A stretch of DNA of 64,000 nt, taken from contig CADCHF010000008.1 of the NCBI GenBank assembly GCA_902801175.1, positions 21,385 to 85,384 of the forward strand. Reading direction: 5' to 3'. The translations under genes were made by a program, and so were the position numbers. This document shows positions 36,312 to 46,837 of this stretch, one piece after another. Under the pieces are notes generated by a model. The model was not told the DNA's origin. It ran no database searches and was given only the letters and a program-made list of their open reading frames with translations. This DNA comes from an uncultured Coriobacteriaceae bacterium (GTDB taxonomy: Bacteria > Actinomycetota > Coriobacteriia > Coriobacteriales > Atopobiaceae). The number at the start of each line of letters is the position of its first letter. Position 1 is the first letter of the stretch.

Positions 36312-37358
36312 ATGCAGTTTGACATAACGCAGCTCTCGTACCCGCTTGACTCCGAGCAGGCCAGGCTCTTGGTGGCCCAGTCAAACCTCCTGCAGGTACG
36401 TCCCGGCGAGAACGCGGCGGAGTCCTCCGCCACTGACGAGCAGCTTTCGCAAGGTGCCATCGTGGTCATGGGTGCCTTTGACGGCCTGCACCTGGGGCAT
36501 AGGGCGCTTGTCAAGGCGGCCCTGGCCGATGCCCATGAGCGCAGGCTCCCATGTGTGGTCGTGACCTTTGACCCCGATCCGTCCGAGCTGCTGCAGCCTG
36601 GGGCTCCTCAACCGGAGCTTTTATCAATAAGTGACCGACTCCTTGGGCTTTGCACCCTTGGGGTCGATCGTTGCATAGCGCTTCCCTTCACCCACGAGCT
36701 CGCCTCGCTCTCACCAAAGGCATTTGTCTGCGACAGGCTCATGGGCCTGCTCAAGCCCGTCTCGGTGCACGTTGGGTCCAACTTCCGCTTTGGATATAGG
36801 GGCGAGGGGACCGTTGAGACGCTTGCCGAGCTTGGCGGGCAGTTTGGCTTTGAGGTGGTTTGCGACGAGCTTGTGGACTATGACGGCGAGCGCGTCTCGT
36901 CGACGCGCATCCGCGGGCAACTGGCCCTTCCCGCAGGACTTGCAGAGGCAAACGCCATGCTCGCCCGCTGCCACTTTGTTCGCGGCAGCATAGAGCACGG
37001 CAGGGGAGAGGGAACCTCGTTTGGCTTCCCAACGGCAAATGTGCGTTGCGCTCCTCATAGCTGCATGCCCTGCCAGGGCGTTTACGCTGGCTTTGTGAGC
37101 GTGGGCGGCACCGCTTGGCCCGCCGCCATCAACGTTGGGGCTCCCCCTAGCTTCTCATCGCCCGACGAGCTCTTTCTTGAGGCAAACCTCATTGGGTTTT
37201 CGGGAGACATCTATGGTGCCGACGCTGTGGTAACCTTCGTCGAGTGGTTGCGCCCGTCGAGGGTGTTCGAGTCGCTTGACGAGCTTGAGCGCGTCGTTCT
37301 GGGAAATATTGACTGGGTACGCGTAAACCTCGGCAGCAACGGGGTGAGGCTCTCATGA
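36312..37358 (+). CDS. ribF: Bifunctional riboflavin kinase/FAD synthetase
   Basis: RibF converts riboflavin to FMN and FMN to FAD. The N-terminal adenylyltransferase domain has GAFDGLHLGHRALV near residue 55 (HxGH nucleotidyl motif) and VSSTRIR-type sequence near 195; the C-terminal kinase domain has GEGTSFGFPTANV near 235 and an NVGAPPSF segment. The 348 residues include an N-terminal extension of about 50 residues. Its stop overlaps the dnaG start (ATGA), so the two are coupled. Confidence 0.93.
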   Translation: MQFDITQLSYPLDSEQARLLVAQSNLLQVRPGENAAESSATDEQLSQGAIVVMGAFDGLHLGHRALVKAALADAHERRLPCVVVTFDPDPSELLQPGAPQPELLSISDRLLGLCTLGVDRCIALPFTHELASLSPKAFVCDRLMGLLKPVSVHVGSNFRFGYRGEGTVETLAELGGQFGFEVVCDELVDYDGERVSSTRIRGQLALPAGLAEANAMLARCHFVRGSIEHGRGEGTSFGFPTANVRCAPHSCMPCQGVYAGFVSVGGTAWPAAINVGAPPSFSSPDELFLEANLIGFSGDIYGADAVVTFVEWLRPSRVFESLDELERVVLGNIDWVRVNLGSNGVRLS

Positions 37359-39181
37359 TTACCGACGAGGACAAGGAGCGGGTCCGTCAGGCAACCGACG
37401 TGCTTGCCCTGGTGGGCGAGACCGTCGAGCTCCGTCAGCGTGGCAACAGCTTTTGGGGCTGCTGCCCCTTTCATCAGGAGAAGAGCCCCTCGTTTCATGT
37501 TGACCCGCAGACCGGGCTTTGGAAGTGCTTTGGCTGCGGTGAGGCTGGCGACATCTTTGGCTACGTGATGAAGCGCGAGTCGCTCGAGTTTCCCGACGCG
37601 ATTCGCTACCTGGCCGACAGAGCTGGGATCGAGCTTACCGAGGAGCGCGGTGGAAACCGTGGTCCAAAGCGCAACCGTCTCATAGAGGCCCTCACGGCCG
37701 CCGAGGACTACTACTGCACCATGCTTCTCCGCGGACGCGGGCAGGGCCCGGACTCCGGACGTCGCTATCTTGCGGGCCGCGGCTTTGGCTCCGCCGTTTG
37801 CCGCAGTTGGAGGCTGGGCTATGCGCCGGGCAACGGTAAGCTCGTGTCACACCTGCGAGGGCTTGGCTTTACGCCTGCCGAGCTCATTGCGGCTGACCTT
37901 GCCCTGCAGAGCGGCGGGCACCTTCGCGACCGGTTCTTTGACCGAGTGATGTTCCCGATCCACGACCGTCAGGGCAAGACGATCGCCTTTGGCGGACGCG
38001 TTTTGGGCGACGGCAAGCCAAAGTACCTCAACACCAAAGAGACGCCGGTCTTTCATAAGTCCAAGCACCTCTTTGCCTTTGACCGCGCAAAGGAAGCCAT
38101 GGCGGCAACCGGCGAGGCCATCGTGTGCGAGGGCTACACCGACGTCATCGCCATGCACGAGGCAGGCTTCACCAATACGGTGGCTGCGCTCGGGACCTCA
38201 TTCTCGGTAGATCATGTGCGCGCGATCTCGGGCTTTGCCAAGAGCCGGATCATCTGCATGTTTGACGGCGACGCAGCTGGTCAGAAGGCCGCCGAGAGGG
38301 CCGTGCAGTTTGTTGACAAGACGCAGCTCGACATGGTCTGCGTCGTTTTGCCAAACAACCAGGACCCCGCCGAGTACCTTGCGGACCATGGCGCCGACCA
38401 GATGCGCCTGCGTCTCAACGAGGCGCGTCCCCTTATGGACTTTGTCTTTGAGCGTCGGCTGGCTGCCTTTGACCTCTCGGTTCCAGGACAGCGCGTGGCG
38501 GCGCTCGACAGCCTGGCCGAGGTGCTGGCACCACTCAAGGGCTCGTTGCTTTTGGATGGCTACGCTACCCAGATAGCCCAGATGCTGGGAACAAACGTGG
38601 AGGAAGCCAAGCGTCGCATAAACGAGCGGGCGGCACGTAGACTCACGTCCCAGGCTAACGAGGCTCCTGCGCCAGCGCCTGTAGTGGCGGCGCCTGTCGA
38701 GGTTGACCTCGCCGCGCTCAGCTCCGACGAGCGCTTCCAGGTGACGGCTGAGCGCGAGCTCTTGGCAATGATGGCCAAGGCTCCCGACGCCATACGCCCC
38801 TTTGGGGACCGTATGGCCACCTTTACTTGGGCAGACTCCCGAAACGAGACCATTGCCTGGTCCATGCTCGCAACGCCCGAGGGCACCACGCCAGCAGGTG
38901 TGGTCGCCGCCGCACAGTCGGTGGTTCCCGAGGCACCGTCCATCCTTGCGGGTGGCAGCATTGCCGTGCTTGAGGGAATGGACGATGCCCAAAAGGTTGA
39001 GTTCTTGCTCGACACGGTCGAGCGTGCTTCCTGCAAGCGCGAGGTGGAGCAAATACGGGCGAGGCTTCGTGCGCTTGGGTCCGATACGGTGTCAGATGAC
39101 TCGCGGGAGCTCTTCCGTCGTGCAACCGAGCTTCAGAAGAGAATTGGCGAATTGACGAATCGCCTTCCTTCGGTTGTTTAA
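37355..39181 (+). CDS. dnaG: DNA primase
   Basis: DnaG makes RNA primers at the replication fork. The 608-residue product has the N-terminal CHC2 zinc-binding site (Cys37, His40, Cys58, Cys61), a TOPRIM core with the [14 protein letters not shown] motif near residue 257 and a DxD-type metal site ([15 protein letters not shown]), and a C-terminal helicase-interacting region. The ATG overlaps the ribF stop. Co-location with rpoD recalls the macromolecular synthesis operon, here without rpsU. Confidence 0.96.
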   Translation: MITDEDKERVRQATDVLALVGETVELRQRGNSFWGCCPFHQEKSPSFHVDPQTGLWKCFGCGEAGDIFGYVMKRESLEFPDAIRYLADRAGIELTEERGGNRGPKRNRLIEALTAAEDYYCTMLLRGRGQGPDSGRRYLAGRGFGSAVCRSWRLGYAPGNGKLVSHLRGLGFTPAELIAADLALQSGGHLRDRFFDRVMFPIHDRQGKTIAFGGRVLGDGKPKYLNTKETPVFHKSKHLFAFDRAKEAMAATGEAIVCEGYTDVIAMHEAGFTNTVAALGTSFSVDHVRAISGFAKSRIICMFDGDAAGQKAAERAVQFVDKTQLDMVCVVLPNNQDPAEYLADHGADQMRLRLNEARPLMDFVFERRLAAFDLSVPGQRVAALDSLAEVLAPLKGSLLLDGYATQIAQMLGTNVEEAKRRINERAARRLTSQANEAPAPAPVVAAPVEVDLAALSSDERFQVTAERELLAMMAKAPDAIRPFGDRMATFTWADSRNETIAWSMLATPEGTTPAGVVAAAQSVVPEAPSILAGGSIAVLEGMDDAQKVEFLLDTVERASCKREVEQIRARLRALGSDTVSDDSRELFRRATELQKRIGELTNRLPSVV

Positions 39182-39182
39182 T
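39152..39182 (+). promoter_or_regulatory. Possible internal promoter for rpoD
   Basis: TTGACG (39152-39157) inside the end of dnaG lies 19 bases from TTTAAT (39177-39182), about 50 bases before the rpoD start. The spacing is long, so this is tentative. Confidence 0.35.
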
Positions 39183-39231
39183 AATCAGAGTATCTGGGTA
39201 TCATTCAAAGATATCTGTCGAAAGGATGCCT

Positions 39232-40596
<1,365 letters not shown>

Positions 40597-40634
40597 GAGT
40601 AGTCTCTGCCATAACGCCAAAAAGAACCAGAAGC

Positions 40635-40695
40635 GACCCCCATGAATCTGCGCAAAGGCCCCGTGCCAACGCGAGAAGCGTGGGGGTCTTTCTTT
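40635..40695 (+). terminator. Intrinsic terminator of rpoD
   Basis: GACCCCCA (40635-40642) pairs with TGGGGGTC (40681-40688) across a 38-base loop with its own weak structure, followed by TTTCTTT. Confidence 0.72.
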
Positions 40696-40841
40696 AATGC
40701 CGTGCAAAGACCAGCTCTTCAATGATTTGGTTTGTTGTTTGGTAAATCTGGGACATTGGCCCTTAAGGCAACCAGATATGGCTTAATAACTTATGCAATG
40801 CTTGATTCCGTGGATTATGCACTGGTTGGCTCGGAGGTCAT

Positions 40842-43469
40842 GTGAAGCTCGGTCTGTTGAATAAGGCGCTCCTGGCACTTCTTGTGGCTATGATCGCCCT
40901 ATGCCCCATGGCTGCGTATGCTGACGAGCTTGACCTGGCCAACGACCTCGCTCAGGCACAGCTATCCGCATATGCAGGTGGCGCATACGAGGACGACTCT
41001 CTCGCGCCAAGCATCCACGATGAGAACTGGTCTTCTCCAATTAGAATGCAGGCACGCAGGGGTCTTCCTTCATCGTATGACTCTCGAGCCTATGGCTTTG
41101 TGACACCGGCCCGCGACCAGGATGTCTTTGGCACCTGCTGGGCGTTTTCTACGCTCGCAGCAATCGAGTCGTCGATGCTCAAAAGTGGGCTTGCCGCAGA
41201 TGCCCAAACCCTTGACCTCTCTGAGCGTCACCTTAGCTACTTTTGCTGGCACGTTCAGCCAGACCCCCTTGACAACACGACCGGTGACATAAACACCCCT
41301 CACGGGAGCAGCTTTACCACAGGCGATGCGAGCGACCCCTATCTTGGCACTGGCGGAAGCTTTGCACTAACGAGCCACGCCCTTGAGTCGTGGATGGGCA
41401 TAGTAAACGAGACGGATGCTCCCACCTACAAAGAAATGGTGAGCCTCTTTAGGTCCATGGGACGCGTCATGGACGACGCCTTTGTAAACAGGGTGGCACT
41501 CGACGCCAGTCTCTCGCACTCGGTCAACACCGCTCGCGTTTCGGGCATCTACCGCATTGCCATGAGTGACCAGGACGAGGTGAAGCAGGCTATCGTTGAC
41601 CACGGTGCCGTTGGCATCAACATTAGGTGGAACGGCACGCGCTTCAACTGGGAACAAAATGCCTTCTACAACCCGGCATCCAGTCCAAAGGACTTTGGGC
41701 ATATGGTGCAAGTCGTTGGCTGGGATGACAGCTTTGCCGCAGAGAACTTCACCAACGAGGAGGAGGGGCTGACGGCGCTTCCTCCCGGAGACGGTGCTTG
41801 GCTGGCCAAGAACAGCTGGGGCAGCGGCTGGGCTGACGAGGGCTTCTTTTGGATCTCTTACTACGACTACAACCTACAGAAGAGTGGCGCAAAGGCCTTT
41901 ACCTACGAGGTCTCTCCAGCGGGTGACCTGGACAACATCTACCAATACGATGGCACGTCGGGAACGTGCATGAACTTCGTGGAATCTGGCGGAAGCATTG
42001 CCAACGTCTTCACCGTTGCCGCAAACCAAGGTGGAAGCGAGGTCCTGAAGTCGGTCTCTATCTCGCTCTCTGACGCCAACGTAGACTACGAAGTGCAGGT
42101 CTATACCAACATCAAGGACCCAAGCGACCCTTGCAGCGGCGATCCCGCTCTGGCGCAACCCATAACTGGCAAGACCACGTTTGCTGGCTTCTACACCATC
42201 GATCTGCCCAAACCAGTGCTGCTCGCCGAGTCGTCAGACTTTGCCGTGGTCTTTGCCCTTTCCCACGCCGACGGCTCAAAGATAGGCTACGAGGTCGACT
42301 GCACCTACGGCTATGGGGACCGCTACAGCACAAACAACAGCTGGGCGCACTACACAAATCACGTGGAGCGCTACCAGAGCTTTGAGCGAAACAACAGCGA
42401 TGAGGGCTGGTGGGATCTGTCTGGCGGTGCTCGCGATGGCGATGACGAGCCCAGCTCCTGCGCGCGCATTAAGGCCTTCACGACCAACTCCAGCGAGGAA
42501 GCCTTGGCAAAACCGGTGTGGCGGCGCCTCTTTGGGCAGACCGCGCTCGATACCATGCGGGCAATTCTCAATGCAGATCGCGTCTTTAGCGCCAAGACCG
42601 TGGATACCGTGGTTGTGGCAAGTGCCGATGACTACCGGGACGCTCTTGCCGCAACGAGCCTTGCAGGCACATACGATGCTCCCGTGCTCATAACGCCAAA
42701 GGATGCTCTTGCCGCTCAGACGGCAGATGAGCTCCAGCGGCTCCATCCCTCAAAGGTATTCGTTGCTGGTGGCGAGGCGGCGCTCTCGGTAAACGTGATG
42801 GCCGACATCCGCAATGCCCTGCCGTATCTTTCGGGCAATCAAGTGGAGCGTGTTGCGGGGGATGATGGCGTACATACGGCCCTGAAGCTCTACCGGACCG
42901 GCGAGGGCTGGTCGGACACTGCGATTATTGCCACCTCAAACTCCTACAAGGACGCCCTTGCAATTGCTCCGTATGCCTACGCCAAGCATTGCCCGATTAT
43001 TTTGGCAAATCCTAGTAAGGTGGCAGGTGAGCGTGTCCTCCACGATGATGTGTTCGAGGCGATTGTCGAGGGTGGCTTCACTCGGGTGATTGTTACTGGC
43101 GGCAGCCTGGCTGTGTCTGACGAGGTCGATAGCAGGCTTGGCGATGCTGGGCTGGAAGTGATTCGTCTTGGCGGCAAGACCGCACTAGACACGTCTGCCA
43201 AGATAGCGACCTTCGAGATAGGGGAGGGGATGACGCTTGCCCATATGGCCGTCGCCACGACCACATCCTACAAGGACGCACTGAGTGGAGCTGCGCTTGC
43301 GGGGGCGCAAAACTCCGTTCTGGCACTCGTGGACAAGGAGGACGGATACACCGCATTTGATGCTGCTTACTTGGCTGGCGGTGGCTCTTTGGTTCATGGC
43401 CACATACTTGGCGGCAACCTTGCCATCTCAAAGACTTCTGAAGAGTATTTTTGGAGCAAGCTAGGATAG
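40842..43469 (+). CDS. Secreted papain-family (C1) protease with lectin-like domain and three CWB2 repeats
   Basis: An 875-residue surface protease. A signal peptide ends near residue 27 (AYA|DE). The C1 peptidase core has catalytic Cys99 (DVFGTCWAFST), His287 (FGHMVQVVGWDD) and Asn324 (AKNSWGSGW). It is followed by a lectin-like beta domain (about 370-470) and three CWB2 repeats (about 564-875), each with a VVVAS/AIIAT/MAVAT strand and a YKDAL-type segment. The plan resembles C. difficile Cwp84, which matures surface-layer proteins. CWB2 repeats anchor proteins noncovalently to an anionic wall polymer. The start is a GTG with CGGAGG before it. A role in processing other CWB2 proteins is inference. 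Confidence 0.9.
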   Translation: MKLGLLNKALLALLVAMIALCPMAAYADELDLANDLAQAQLSAYAGGAYEDDSLAPSIHDENWSSPIRMQARRGLPSSYDSRAYGFVTPARDQDVFGTCWAFSTLAAIESSMLKSGLAADAQTLDLSERHLSYFCWHVQPDPLDNTTGDINTPHGSSFTTGDASDPYLGTGGSFALTSHALESWMGIVNETDAPTYKEMVSLFRSMGRVMDDAFVNRVALDASLSHSVNTARVSGIYRIAMSDQDEVKQAIVDHGAVGINIRWNGTRFNWEQNAFYNPASSPKDFGHMVQVVGWDDSFAAENFTNEEEGLTALPPGDGAWLAKNSWGSGWADEGFFWISYYDYNLQKSGAKAFTYEVSPAGDLDNIYQYDGTSGTCMNFVESGGSIANVFTVAANQGGSEVLKSVSISLSDANVDYEVQVYTNIKDPSDPCSGDPALAQPITGKTTFAGFYTIDLPKPVLLAESSDFAVVFALSHADGSKIGYEVDCTYGYGDRYSTNNSWAHYTNHVERYQSFERNNSDEGWWDLSGGARDGDDEPSSCARIKAFTTNSSEEALAKPVWRRLFGQTALDTMRAILNADRVFSAKTVDTVVVASADDYRDALAATSLAGTYDAPVLITPKDALAAQTADELQRLHPSKVFVAGGEAALSVNVMADIRNALPYLSGNQVERVAGDDGVHTALKLYRTGEGWSDTAIIATSNSYKDALAIAPYAYAKHCPIILANPSKVAGERVLHDDVFEAIVEGGFTRVIVTGGSLAVSDEVDSRLGDAGLEVIRLGGKTALDTSAKIATFEIGEGMTLAHMAVATTTSYKDALSGAALAGAQNSVLALVDKEDGYTAFDAAYLAGGGSLVHGHILGGNLAISKTSEEYFWSKLG

Positions 43470-43605
43470 CTGCGAGATGCCCATAGCTTCATATTTGGCA
43501 AAGATGGCTACCTTTACACTGATCTACGATCAGGGCGGGTGCGCAGGGCCAGCACGTAAGGGTAGACTAGTGCGGGTGTGAAAAAACTGAGGGAGTTGAT
43601 GTGTT

Positions 43606-46383
43606 TTGGCAAGCCACGCAAGGCAGATAGAGCTGCCAGATGACCGCAATGGTTTCTCGTTTGGGTCGTTCGCGCGTCTCTATACGTGCATCTTCCTCGT
43701 GATCGCCACTCTCATTTCGCTCTTCTTCGTGGCGGACCATGCATCGATGCTCATGGGTACCGATGGCTGGGAACAACACGTCAAGGCCCTTGCATATTAC
43801 GGGAGGTGGCTGAGGGCAATCGCGCGCAACTTTATGAGCACGAAAGAGTTTGCGCTGCCCCAGTATGCGCTCTCGCTTGGCTATGGGTCCGATGTCATAG
43901 GCACGCTGCACTACTATGTGCTTGGCGACCCGCTCAATCTGTTCTCTGCGTTGGTCCCAGCCAAGTTCACCCCTCTTCTCTATGGGATCCTCATCTTCCT
44001 GCGTCTCTATCTTGCGGGCCTCGCCTTCTGTGGGTTTGTGACCTACACCCATCCTCATGCGCAGACCCAAGAGGTGGTCTATGCCGCAGTCTCTTACGTC
44101 TTCTTTGGGTATGCGATCCTGTTCTCGGTGATGCATCCGTACTTCTCAAACCCAATGATTTACTTCCCCCTGACCTTGTGGGGAGTGGAGCGGGTCATGC
44201 GGGAGAAAAAGCCTGGCCTGTTTACGGCGGCAATGTTCGTCTCGAGTGTAAGCAGCTTTTACTTCCTCTACATGCTCGTATTGCTCACGGTTCCCTATAT
44301 CATGTGGCGGCTTGTCACGAGCTACAAAGACAACGTGAGGACCCTTCTGGCCCAAGGCGTAAGGTTGCTTTTCTCGGGCATTCTTGGGGCAATGATGGCT
44401 GCGACAATCTTGCTACCCGCTGTGATCGCCTTCCTGAGCTGTTCGCGCGCGTCTTCGGGCAACACATATGGCATCACGTATGCGCTCACGTACTATCAAG
44501 AGATGCTCGCCGGACTTTCAAACTCACAGATTGGTCTCAGCTCTTGGGCGTCAATCGGGCTTAACCCGCTCGTGCTGGTGGGCCTTACTGCCGTGTTTGC
44601 GCAACCGGGGCGCCGCGGTATCAAGGTCGCAAGCATTGCCTGCCTGGTTGCGGCATGCCTTCCGTTCTTTGGTTCGATGCTCAATGGGTTCTCGTATCCC
44701 TCTCACAGGTGGTACTGGGCTGCTTCGCTGGTGGCATCGTATGCCTTGGTAGATGTGTGGCCATCTCTGCGTGAGTTGCGCGGTTGGCAGAGGGCCCTCA
44801 TGGTTGTTCCGTTCGCCCTCTATGCATTTGGTATTTGGCATCTTTCGCGAACCACAGAAATGCCGCTTACCGGAACATGGGTTGCCGCAGGGCTCACTGG
44901 TGTTGTGCTCGTGGTGACGCTGCTTTGGGCAGGAGTATCTTCAGAGAGCTCGTCTGCTTCTGCAGGCACTTTTTTGGGTTTTGCTTCGGTGGCGGCCATT
45001 GTCTGCAACGTCTTCTTTGTCTATTCGCAAAGCTACGGGTCCTACACCAATCAGTTCAAGACCTTTGAGGAGGCATCGGAATACACAACAACTGACGCGT
45101 CGGCCATAGGGGCCTTCGATCCCATGACCGATCTGTATCGAGTGGCGGGAGACTCTCTAAACATCAACGGCTCGACCTTGGGCGACGTGTCGAGTACGCA
45201 ATACTATTGGAGCGTGTCGAGCGCGGCAGCCGACCAATACTATCGTGAGCTTGGTAACAATGTGAGCCTCAGCCAGCGTATGTACGGGCTGGATGCAAGA
45301 ACCGTGCTCGAAGAGCTGGCATGTGTGAGGTATTACAAGGCGGATGGCGGATGGTCGGTCCCACGGGGATACGAAAGAGTGACCGAGCTGGACGGTGTCG
45401 AAGGAATTGGCGATTCGCAGGTCTACCGCAATACGCATGCCCTTCCGCTGGGATATACCTACGACCACATCATTGCTCGCTCCACCTACGAGAAGATGTC
45501 CATGGTTGACAGACAATGGGCTCTCTTGCAGGGTGTCGTTTTGGAAAAGAACGTGGGAATTGAAGAGATTTCTCCCATAAAGACGAGCAAGGACCTAGCC
45601 ACATCAGTTACGGCGGGCAATGGCGCCCGTGTCGACGGAAACACGGTTGTGGTAGAAGAGGAAAACGCCGAGGTCACCATAACCTTCGCAGGTGAACCCG
45701 AGTCTGAGACGTACCTATGTCTTGAGGGACTCGAGTTTGCCCCAAAGGACACCAATGACAGCCAGTCTTTTGTCGTCGTACGGTACTTTACGGAGGAGAC
45801 CAGCACTCGAGGCGCAACTATCGTGTACCGCACTCCGTACCATAGGTGGTTCGAGGACCGTCACGACTTCGCGATTAACTCTGGGTATTCTGACAAAGCT
45901 CTCACATCAGTTGTCGTTCGTTTTGAGAAGGTCGGTACCTATACGTTTGACCATCTGTCTGTGGTGAGCCAGCCAATGGAAGGGTACGAGGCCTATGCCG
46001 CAGCGCTTGGCCAGGAGGTGCTGCAGGACATAGATATGCACTACATGGGAGGTGTCAAGGCCACCAACAAGATCACGGGCACCATAGATGTCAGCAAGCC
46101 CAAGGTTATGGTGATAGCGCTTCCCTTTGCAGATGGTTGGACGGCACGAGTGGACGGTACAGAGCGGGAGCTGCTGCAGGCCAACACCATGTTCTTTGGC
46201 CTTGAGCTAGAGGCGGGTCACCATGAGATTGAGCTCACGTACCAAACGCCCGGACTCGACTGGGGCATTCGTCTGAGCCTTGCCGGCACTCTTTTGTCTG
46301 TGCTGTGGCTCATAGTGCGAGTCGTATTTGGAAGGCGCACGAAGCAAGAGGAGCCCGAGGCCGAACAATCGTGGTCAGAGTAG
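43606..46383 (+). CDS. YfhO-family multi-pass membrane protein
   Basis: The 925-residue protein has roughly a dozen hydrophobic helices in the first 480 residues, a long extracytoplasmic region (about 480-890) and a last helix near 890-910. The N-terminal half, with GTDGWEQHVKALAYYGRWLR and an FTPLLYGILIFLRLYLAGLAF segment, resembles YfhO proteins, GT-C-type enzymes implicated in adding sugars to lipoteichoic acid or wall polymers outside the membrane. The start is a TTG at 43606 (a stop at 43597 rules out an upstream in-frame start), with GAGGGAG before it. Codon use is less GC-rich than in the core genes. Placement next to CWB2 proteins supports a wall-polymer role. Confidence 0.75.
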   Translation: MASHARQIELPDDRNGFSFGSFARLYTCIFLVIATLISLFFVADHASMLMGTDGWEQHVKALAYYGRWLRAIARNFMSTKEFALPQYALSLGYGSDVIGTLHYYVLGDPLNLFSALVPAKFTPLLYGILIFLRLYLAGLAFCGFVTYTHPHAQTQEVVYAAVSYVFFGYAILFSVMHPYFSNPMIYFPLTLWGVERVMREKKPGLFTAAMFVSSVSSFYFLYMLVLLTVPYIMWRLVTSYKDNVRTLLAQGVRLLFSGILGAMMAATILLPAVIAFLSCSRASSGNTYGITYALTYYQEMLAGLSNSQIGLSSWASIGLNPLVLVGLTAVFAQPGRRGIKVASIACLVAACLPFFGSMLNGFSYPSHRWYWAASLVASYALVDVWPSLRELRGWQRALMVVPFALYAFGIWHLSRTTEMPLTGTWVAAGLTGVVLVVTLLWAGVSSESSSASAGTFLGFASVAAIVCNVFFVYSQSYGSYTNQFKTFEEASEYTTTDASAIGAFDPMTDLYRVAGDSLNINGSTLGDVSSTQYYWSVSSAAADQYYRELGNNVSLSQRMYGLDARTVLEELACVRYYKADGGWSVPRGYERVTELDGVEGIGDSQVYRNTHALPLGYTYDHIIARSTYEKMSMVDRQWALLQGVVLEKNVGIEEISPIKTSKDLATSVTAGNGARVDGNTVVVEEENAEVTITFAGEPESETYLCLEGLEFAPKDTNDSQSFVVVRYFTEETSTRGATIVYRTPYHRWFEDRHDFAINSGYSDKALTSVVVRFEKVGTYTFDHLSVVSQPMEGYEAYAAALGQEVLQDIDMHYMGGVKATNKITGTIDVSKPKVMVIALPFADGWTARVDGTERELLQANTMFFGLELEAGHHEIELTYQTPGLDWGIRLSLAGTLLSVLWLIVRVVFGRRTKQEEPEAEQSWSE

Positions 46384-46432
46384 CGACGCGTTCACGGGAC
46401 CAAAATATTTTGAGATTGGGATAAAAAAGTAC

Positions 46433-46460
46433 TTGCAAAGCAAACTGCGATGACTATACT
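46433..46460 (+). promoter_or_regulatory. Promoter of tRNA-Asn
   Basis: TTGCAA (46433-46438), a 16-base spacer and TATACT (46455-46460) lie 23 bases before the tRNA. The ten-base sequence AAGTACTTGC occurs both at the -35 region (46428) and just after the -10 (46461). Confidence 0.75.
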
Positions 46461-46482
46461 AAGTACTTGCGCAACGAGATAT

Positions 46483-46557
46483 TCCCCGGTGGCGCAGTGG
46501 TAGCGCAGCGGACTGTTAATCCGTATGTCGTAGGTTCGAATCCTACCCGGGGAGCCA
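46483..46557 (+). tRNA. tRNA-Asn (anticodon GTT)
   Basis: The 75-base gene folds as a full cloverleaf. The acceptor TCCCCGG pairs with CCGGGGA; the D arm is GCGC-GCGC; the anticodon stem GCGGA/TCCGT encloses CTGTTAA with anticodon GTT at 46515-46517; the T arm has TTCGAAT. CCA is encoded (46555-46557). tRNA genes are frequent phage or island integration sites, but no matching 3' fragment was noticed downstream. Confidence 0.96.
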
Positions 46558-46567
46558 GATTACTTCG

Positions 46568-46598
46568 CTCCAACTTCCGATTGGAAGTTGGAGTTTTT
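46568..46598 (+). terminator. Intrinsic terminator of tRNA-Asn
   Basis: CTCCAACTTCC (46568-46578) and GGAAGTTGGAG (46583-46593) form a perfect 11 bp stem with loop GATT, then TTTTT. Confidence 0.93.
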
Positions 46599-46652
46599 CA
46601 TTAGCGAAACAGGTTGTAACGAATACCCGAATGTGCCCGAAGGGTACCCCGT

Positions 46653-46699
46653 AGAATTTGACACGCCCCCTCGCAGGTCCGACGTCCCGCGACACATCC
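46653..46699. repeat. Degraded family A remnant
   Basis: AATTTGACACG followed 20 bases later by GACGTCCC...GACACA resembles the two ends of a family A element (AATTTGACAC and ACGTCCCC..GACACA) after deletion and drift. The rest of the 46599-46837 gap shows only a promoter and a short leader hairpin. Confidence 0.4.
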
Positions 46700-46732
46700 G
46701 CAGCCCCCTCCCTACACGCTACTCTCTCATTT

Positions 46733-46759
46733 TTGTTCGGCTACGTAAAAGCTTATAAT
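46733..46759 (+). promoter_or_regulatory. Candidate promoter of the beta-helix/CWB2 gene
   Basis: TTGTTC at 46733-46738 and a consensus TATAAT at 46754-46759 are 15 bases apart; the -10 is strong and the spacing short. The leader contains a GCCCT...AGGGC stem (46773-46791). Confidence 0.55.
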
Positions 46760-46837
46760 GCCTAAGATGATTGCCCTCAATGATTAAGGGCTAAGACGAC
46801 AATCCTTCTATGAGAGTCTCGTCCGAAAGGCCTTCCG

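Noticed and set aside
41874..42385. Short overlapping frames within the protease gene
   Set aside because: They have no ribosome-binding sites or recognisable domains and overlap a clear domain-bearing gene.
46483..46557. tRNA-Asn as an active integration (att) site
   Set aside because: No duplicate of the tRNA 3' end and no integrase gene were found downstream in the window.
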